Positions 59,683-64,000 of a stretch of 64,000 nucleotides of DNA are shown in pieces. The first letter of the stretch is position 1. Each line of letters starts with the position of its first letter. This stretch comes from Natrononativus amylolyticus. GTDB taxonomy: Archaea; Halobacteriota; Halobacteria; Halobacteriales; Natrialbaceae. The stretch spans positions 434,001-498,000 of the forward strand of contig NZ_CP101459.1 of assembly GCF_024362525.1 (NCBI RefSeq). The letters run 5' to 3'. The position numbers and the translations under genes are program-made. The notes under the pieces were generated by a model. That model worked only from the letters and a program-made list of their open reading frames with translations. It was not told the DNA's origin and did not search any database.

Positions 59683-61956
59683 TCACCGTTCTAACCGCTG
59701 TATGACCGCCTGCCGGAACGTCCGTGGTGCCCTGTTCTCTCCGCGTGCCATTATAACCGTTCCATCACTTTCCCGGACGAGCTGTTGTGGAATCGAGCCG
59801 TACAGCGTCTGCGCGACGGTACTCGTTCCCGTCGCACCGACACAGATCGTCTCGTACTCGGCGACTTCTTCGACCAGGGTGTCGCGGACGTCATCGGCGA
59901 CGACGACACGAGGCTCGTATTCGTGCTCCTCGAGATCCGCAGCGATTGCAACCTCGGTGATCACCTCGGTGCCGCGGTCGATCGGGTCGTCGTCAATATC
60001 GCCCTTCGACTGGACGTTGAGGAGCGTTAGCGTGCTTTCAGGGAACGCCCGCCGCAATTCCCCGGCCCGACGAGCGGAGACGGGAGCGTGCGGACCACTG
60101 CCTGCGAGTGTGACGATGTTCCCCGGGCTTTCGCTCGGCTCTTTGACTAACGTCACCTCACACGGGGCCCGCTCGAGGAGTGGATCTATCGTCGAGCCGA
60201 ACAGGACGTCTCGTCTTCGTCGCTCGCCGGCCCAGCCGAGCAAGACGTGATCTGCGTCCTCATCTTCGATGGCCGATAACAGTGCGTTCCCCGCGTTCCG
60301 TCCGACGATCGCGCGGGTTCGGACCGCCACGTCGAGATCGGTCGCGATAGTGCGCGCGTTCTCGAGGAGTATTCGCTGGTTCTCGACTCGTTCCTCCTCG
60401 AATTCGATCTGAGAGGGGGACATCTGTGGGGGCACTTCGATGACGTTGACTGCAACCAGTTCACCCGGCCGGTCGCGGTTTGCAGCACTCGCTGCGGCGT
60501 ACTTGATAAGCTGACGTTCCGTCCGCGGGTTCGAGACCGGAACGATGACTCGATAGGCGTCGTCGACGGCCGACTCGGCGTCACTCGGCGCGACGGCTTC
60601 CCCGATGAGCGTCGTCGAAAGGGCCTTCTCTTTGGCATAGAACGCGTACCAGAGAACGCCAACGACGACGACACCGGCGCCGATCACCTGGACGGTCCAG
60701 TCCATCTGGACCATCACTGCGAGACAGGATAGAAAACCCAGAACCGGGACGGCGGGATAGAGTACCGGTGGAATTTCGAAGTCGGGGTCGTACTCGGCCG
60801 GCTTCGCCCGTCGGAGGACGACGACGGCCACGTGAACGAGGGCGTACGTGATCAGGAACATGAAACTCGCCACGTCGGCGAGCGTGGCGATGGGCAACGG
60901 ACTCGCGATGAGGACGAGGATAACGACCCCCGTTGCGACGATCGCTCGATAGGGGGTCCGGTACCGGTCGTGAATCTCGTTGAGCCAGTTCGTCAGGATC
61001 CGATCGCGCCCCATCGCGTAATTGACGCGGGCCGCCGAGAGAATCGATGCGTTCGCCGAGGAGACGGTCGCCAGAATCGCGCCCGCGATCATTATCAGCG
61101 AGCCCACGACGGAGAGTTCGACGGCGAATCCACCGACTGAAAGCAATCCGAACTGCTCGACTGCCGCAGCGGCCACGTCGGCGACCGGAACCTCCGAGTC
61201 AGCCAGTTCCGGAACCGGGAGAATGCCGGTACTCACGAGCATAACCAGCACGTACAGTATCGTTGGCGTGACAACTGCGGCGATCATCGAGAGTGGAAGG
61301 TTTCGTCCCGGTCGTTTGATCTCTTCCGCGCTGGTGGCGATCACCTCGAAACCGATGAACGTGACGAACACCGTCCCCGCAGTCGCACCGACAGCACCCC
61401 ATCCAGCAGGTGCGAACGGATCGAGAAGACCCGGCTCGAGGTTCACTAACCCGACGGCGATAAACACGAAGATCAGCCCGACGAGGAGGATGACGATCAC
61501 GTTCTGGAGCGATCCCGTCTCTTTGACGCCGCGATAATTGACCGCGACGAGGACGGCGGCCATCGCGAGCCCGGCCAGGATCACGACGAGCGCATCGGAC
61601 GGCTGGTTCGTGAGATACTGACCGAATCCCAGCATGTAAAAGGCCGTCGCGAACATCAATCCGGCCCACATCCCCCAGCCGACGATCGTCCCGAAGAAAC
61701 TCCCCAGCGCGTGATTGACGTAATAGTAGCTTCCACCGGCTTTGGGCATCCCCGTCGCGAGTTCTGAGAGCGAGAGCGCGGCGAGCAGCGCGACCAGTCC
61801 GCCGATGACGAACGAGATCATACTCGCCGGCCCGGCGCTCTCGGCGACGATCCCCGGAAGCACGAAGATTCCGGCACCGATCATCGTTCCCAGGCCCAGC
61901 GTGTACGCCTCGAGAAAGCCCAGATCGCGAGCGAGTTCCGCTCCCTGGTCGCTCAT
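59683..61956 (-). CDS. Amino acid permease fused to two UspA domains
   Basis: A 757-aa protein of the APC superfamily. The N-terminal ~440 residues have 12 helices, with the unwound TM1 motif GLGTMIGAGIFVLPGIVAES and the TM6 region VFVTFIGFEVIATSAEEIKR. The C-terminal 280 residues hold two UspA domains (~485-615 and ~640-745), one with YRVIVPVSNPRTERQLIKYA and one with VGATGTSTVAQTLYGSIPQQ. UspA modules bind ATP or cyclic nucleotides and may gate the permease. The start MSDQGAELAR is preferred over an upstream ATG giving a basic 40-residue tail. Probably imports an amino acid or related solute during stress. It lies 63 bp upstream of trkA on the same strand. Confidence 0.93.
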   Translation of the reverse strand: MSDQGAELARDLGFLEAYTLGLGTMIGAGIFVLPGIVAESAGPASMISFVIGGLVALLAALSLSELATGMPKAGGSYYYVNHALGSFFGTIVGWGMWAGLMFATAFYMLGFGQYLTNQPSDALVVILAGLAMAAVLVAVNYRGVKETGSLQNVIVILLVGLIFVFIAVGLVNLEPGLLDPFAPAGWGAVGATAGTVFVTFIGFEVIATSAEEIKRPGRNLPLSMIAAVVTPTILYVLVMLVSTGILPVPELADSEVPVADVAAAAVEQFGLLSVGGFAVELSVVGSLIMIAGAILATVSSANASILSAARVNYAMGRDRILTNWLNEIHDRYRTPYRAIVATGVVILVLIASPLPIATLADVASFMFLITYALVHVAVVVLRRAKPAEYDPDFEIPPVLYPAVPVLGFLSCLAVMVQMDWTVQVIGAGVVVVGVLWYAFYAKEKALSTTLIGEAVAPSDAESAVDDAYRVIVPVSNPRTERQLIKYAAASAANRDRPGELVAVNVIEVPPQMSPSQIEFEEERVENQRILLENARTIATDLDVAVRTRAIVGRNAGNALLSAIEDEDADHVLLGWAGERRRRDVLFGSTIDPLLERAPCEVTLVKEPSESPGNIVTLAGSGPHAPVSARRAGELRRAFPESTLTLLNVQSKGDIDDDPIDRGTEVITEVAIAADLEEHEYEPRVVVADDVRDTLVEEVAEYETICVGATGTSTVAQTLYGSIPQQLVRESDGTVIMARGENRAPRTFRQAVIQRLER

Positions 61957-62152
61957 TCTCGACCGACCTCGAGGGACAGAAACCAGGGCGAACGGTCGGA
62001 ACTCCCACCTGGGGTCCGGTTCATATCGGCCTCGTACCGTCCTCGGATTTATAATCCTACCGGATCGTTTTTTCACATCGCTAATTTCGACCAGCCCAAT
62101 TTCGTTTCTAGAAATCAGAAAGGTATATCGGTGCGGATACGGAACTCGTCGT

Positions 62153-62635
62153 ATGCCTTCCTCTCACACAGACGACGAGCCGACCGAGGACCGTTCGACC
62201 GCGCTTGGATCGGCACAGCGAATCCTCGTCCCGGTTGCAAACGAAACCGATGCAAAGACGACGTGCGAAGCCATCGAACGGTCTTTCAGCACGGACACCT
62301 CCCTTCACACCGTCCACGTCATCGAGAAAGGCGGCGGTGCCCCCGACAAAGCACCGCTCGAAGCGCGACAGGAACAGGCGCAAGCGATCTTCGATTTCGT
62401 GACCGGGTCCCTCGAGAGCGCGGGCTTCGAGGTGACGACCGAAATTCGATACGGGACGGACGTTATCGACGAAATTCTCGCCGCCGCTGAAGAAACCGCC
62501 GCGGATGCGATTGCGTTCGTGCCTCGAGAGGGCAGTCGCCTCACGCGATTCCTCACAGGAAACAAAACCAAGAGCCTCATCGACAGTGATCGAGTCCCGG
62601 TTATCGTCCTTCCGAATCCCGATGCACAGCCCTGA
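62153..62635 (+). CDS. Universal stress protein (UspA family)
   Basis: A 160-aa single-domain UspA protein starting MPSSHTDDEPTEDRSTALGS, with an acidic 20-residue leader. The core begins RILVPVANETDAKTTCEAIE, and the end has FLTGNKTKSLIDSDRVPVIV. The ATP loop G-x-x-G is not well kept (REGSRLTRFLTGN), so ATP binding is doubtful. AGGTATATCGG about 28 nt upstream gives a leaderless start. Divergent from the amino-acid permease, with which it likely shares stress regulation. A dispersed repeat follows the stop. Confidence 0.88.
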   Translation: MPSSHTDDEPTEDRSTALGSAQRILVPVANETDAKTTCEAIERSFSTDTSLHTVHVIEKGGGAPDKAPLEARQEQAQAIFDFVTGSLESAGFEVTTEIRYGTDVIDEILAAAEETAADAIAFVPREGSRLTRFLTGNKTKSLIDSDRVPVIVLPNPDAQP

Positions 62636-62645
62636 GACCACGCAG

Positions 62646-62681
62646 TCTACAGAAAAAGCATGCCGAGTATCCGGAGCTTGA
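62646..62681 (+). repeat. Dispersed repeat, copy 2 (matches 29974-30010)
   Basis: Begins TCTACAGAAAAAGCATGCCG and ends GAGCTTGACAG. It lies 11 bp after the UspA stop and lacks the perfect hairpin that follows copy 1. Confidence 0.5.
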
Positions 62682-62803
62682 CAGAACGCTCACGACTGAT
62701 GATGCGGATATGCGCTCGAGCTCTGTCTCAAAAACCACACGCAGTGGATTTTTCGGGGCCGATATTGGCATAGATTCTTATTCCGCCCTCGAGAAGCCAC
62801 CGT

Positions 62804-63580
62804 ATGGGCGAACAGAACGGCGGGGCCTATCGTCTCGACGAAATCGATCGACGGATCATTTATTCGCTGATGGTCGACGCTCGAAACACGTCGGCTCCTG
62901 CAATCGCCGAGGACGTCAGCGTTTCCGGAGCAACAATTCGAAACCGGATCGCTCAGCTAGAAGAACACGGCGTTATCGAAGGCTATCACGCAACGATCGA
63001 TTTCGAGCACGCCGACGGCTCACTGATGAATCTGTTTCTCTGTCACGCACCGTTCGGCGACGTCGAAGGAGCCGCTCGAAAGATCGGAACGATACCGGGT
63101 GTGATCAACGTTCGAGAGCTGATGGGTGGGCGGATGAATCTCCACGTTCTCGCTGTTGGGACGAACACGGCTGATCTGCGTCGAATCGGGAGAGAACTCG
63201 AACAGCTGGGCGTCGATATCGAAGACGAGTTCCTCATGCAACAGGAACACGACTTTCCGTACACGCCGTACGGACCGATCGACGGGAGCCGCCGGGAGCC
63301 GCTCGCGGACTACATTAGCCTGACCGGCGGCGCGGAGATCATCGAGATGACCGTCCAGGAGCACGCACCGATCGCGGGACTGACCCTCGAAGAGGCCGCC
63401 CAGGACGACGTGTTCGACAACCAGACACTGGTCATCTCGATCGAACGCGACGACACGGTGATCACTCCACACGGAGATACCGAAATTCGTCCGAACGACG
63501 TCGTCACCGTTTTCTCGCCGAGTGAAGCCGAGAAACCGGCGTTCGAGGGGTTTCACGACTCGGACAATCACCTGAACTGA
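62804..63580 (+). CDS. Lrp/AsnC-type regulator fused to an RCK_C (TrkA_C) domain
   Basis: A 258-aa regulator. Residues ~10-65 form an AsnC winged helix (LDEIDRRIIYSLMVDARNTS and SVSGATIRNRIAQLEEHGVI). The middle (~70-150) resembles the RAM/AsnC effector domain, GVINVRELMGGRMNLHVLAV. The C-terminal domain (~175-250) is a TrkA_C module, IEMTVQEHAPIAGLTLEEAA and ERDDTVITPHGDTEIRPNDV. RCK_C domains bind small ligands in K+ transport proteins. The gene sits beside trkA, trkH and two Usp genes, so control of K+ uptake by a cytoplasmic ligand is likely. TATTGGCATAG-TTCTTATTCC precedes it. Complete. Confidence 0.92.
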   Translation: MGEQNGGAYRLDEIDRRIIYSLMVDARNTSAPAIAEDVSVSGATIRNRIAQLEEHGVIEGYHATIDFEHADGSLMNLFLCHAPFGDVEGAARKIGTIPGVINVRELMGGRMNLHVLAVGTNTADLRRIGRELEQLGVDIEDEFLMQQEHDFPYTPYGPIDGSRREPLADYISLTGGAEIIEMTVQEHAPIAGLTLEEAAQDDVFDNQTLVISIERDDTVITPHGDTEIRPNDVVTVFSPSEAEKPAFEGFHDSDNHLN

Positions 63581-63714
63581 GACTCTCTCGAGGGTGTATT
63601 GCGGAGACTCCTATCCGCACTTTTCGAAAACGAGAACGACGCAGTGGCGCGAAATTCGATGAGAGAACCGAGCACCGCCCACTTTGCGGTATCACCGAAA
63701 TCGCGAGAGACGAT

Positions 63715-64000
63715 TTACGTATCTTCCTTTCTTTCAACCGAGTAGAGATACTGTCGTCCCTCACACGTAATTCGATACTTTCCTCGATCGACCCGCTCTA
63801 AAAGAGAGTGTTCCTCTAATGCGCTCAGTCGGCGATTAACCTCGCCTCTACTATACCCGGTGTTGTATGCGATTATTGCGGGAGTGAGGACGAGGTCAGA
63901 AGTAGAGCAGACCTCGAGAATTCGATCGTCTAGCGGGTTCATCCACTCGGCCCGGGATCGGACACGTTCGGGGTCTGCAACCAGGGCACTGAACCAGTGA
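63715..64000 (-). CDS. Winged-helix DNA-binding protein, 5' end outside the window
   Basis: The C-terminal part of a small wHTH protein (PhiH1-repressor-like). It reads ADPERVRSRAEWMNPLDDRI then LEVCSTSDLVLTPAIIAYNT and YSRGEVNRRLSALEEHSLLE, with RVDRGKYRITCEGRQYLYSV as the wing. The frame stays open to base 64000 with no ATG before it, so the start lies beyond the window. An internal ATG at 63942 would give a 75-aa form, but the residues before it (RAEWM) are usually part of this family. Such proteins are typical small haloarchaeal transcription regulators. Target unknown. Confidence 0.75.
   Translation of the reverse strand, partial: HWFSALVADPERVRSRAEWMNPLDDRILEVCSTSDLVLTPAIIAYNTGYSRGEVNRRLSALEEHSLLERVDRGKYRITCEGRQYLYSVERKEDT

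Noticed and set aside
1-64000. Search for tRNA or rRNA genes
   Set aside because: I saw no cloverleaf with a GGTTCRAATCC-type arm and no rRNA-like stretch, but a visual scan cannot exclude one; tRNAscan-SE would be decisive.

Overview
The window is haloarchaeal chromosomal or megaplasmid DNA, most likely from the Natrialbales (a Natrinema, Haloterrigena or Natronorubrum type genome). The evidence is high GC, very acidic proteins, frequent CTCGAG, Tat rather than Sec signals on secreted proteins, and many genes whose ATG lies about 24-30 nt after a TATA-like box, as expected for leaderless archaeal transcripts. That spacing was used to choose many starts. No rRNA, tRNA or CRISPR array was seen.

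Region 1 (1-16.7 kb) reads as one catabolic island. A minus-strand operon holds a class III aminotransferase, glutaryl-CoA dehydrogenase and a family III CoA-transferase cut by the window edge. It is followed by an M20 deacylase and a benzoylformate-decarboxylase-like ThDP enzyme. Next comes a PotDABC-type polyamine ABC transporter in an apparent operon with a histone-deacetylase-fold acetylpolyamine amidohydrolase, then a second class III aminotransferase, an M20 carbamoylase, a GNAT acetyltransferase and a third M20 enzyme. The simplest reading is uptake and deacetylation of N-acetylated di- or polyamines, transamination, and channelling of a C5 product through glutarate to glutaryl-CoA.

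Region 2 (16.8-24 kb) holds housekeeping and signalling genes: an SPFH protein, a histidine kinase, an MFS carrier, a methyltransferase, a flavin reductase, a PAC2 protein and several micro-proteins. Region 3 (24.0-27.6 kb) is a replication origin. It has one inverted and seven direct ORB-like repeats around an AT-rich stretch, a G-string, and orc1/cdc6. An IS200/IS605-type TnpB element with a divergent 45-aa partner gene abuts orc1.

Region 4 (27.6-40.4 kb) contains a decayed DUF1028 gene, an IclR regulator with three copies of a candidate operator, a glycine-rich membrane micro-protein, a SHOCT protein, a BCCT transporter, a secreted M14 carboxypeptidase, an MFS carrier, DedA and a DUF1611/DgcN protein. 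Region 5 (40.4-52 kb) contains a 1618-aa multidomain subtilase, a CynX-type carrier and a polysaccharide module (O-antigen polymerase/ligase-like protein, ParB-like protein, Wzx flippase, ATP-grasp protein).

Region 6 (52-64 kb) begins with an aldo/keto reductase, a zinc micro-protein, a lipoprotein and a PRC-barrel protein. It ends with a potassium and stress module: a decayed universal stress gene, TrkH, TrkA, an amino-acid permease fused to two UspA domains, a free UspA protein and an Lrp-RCK_C regulator. A winged-helix gene runs off the right edge.
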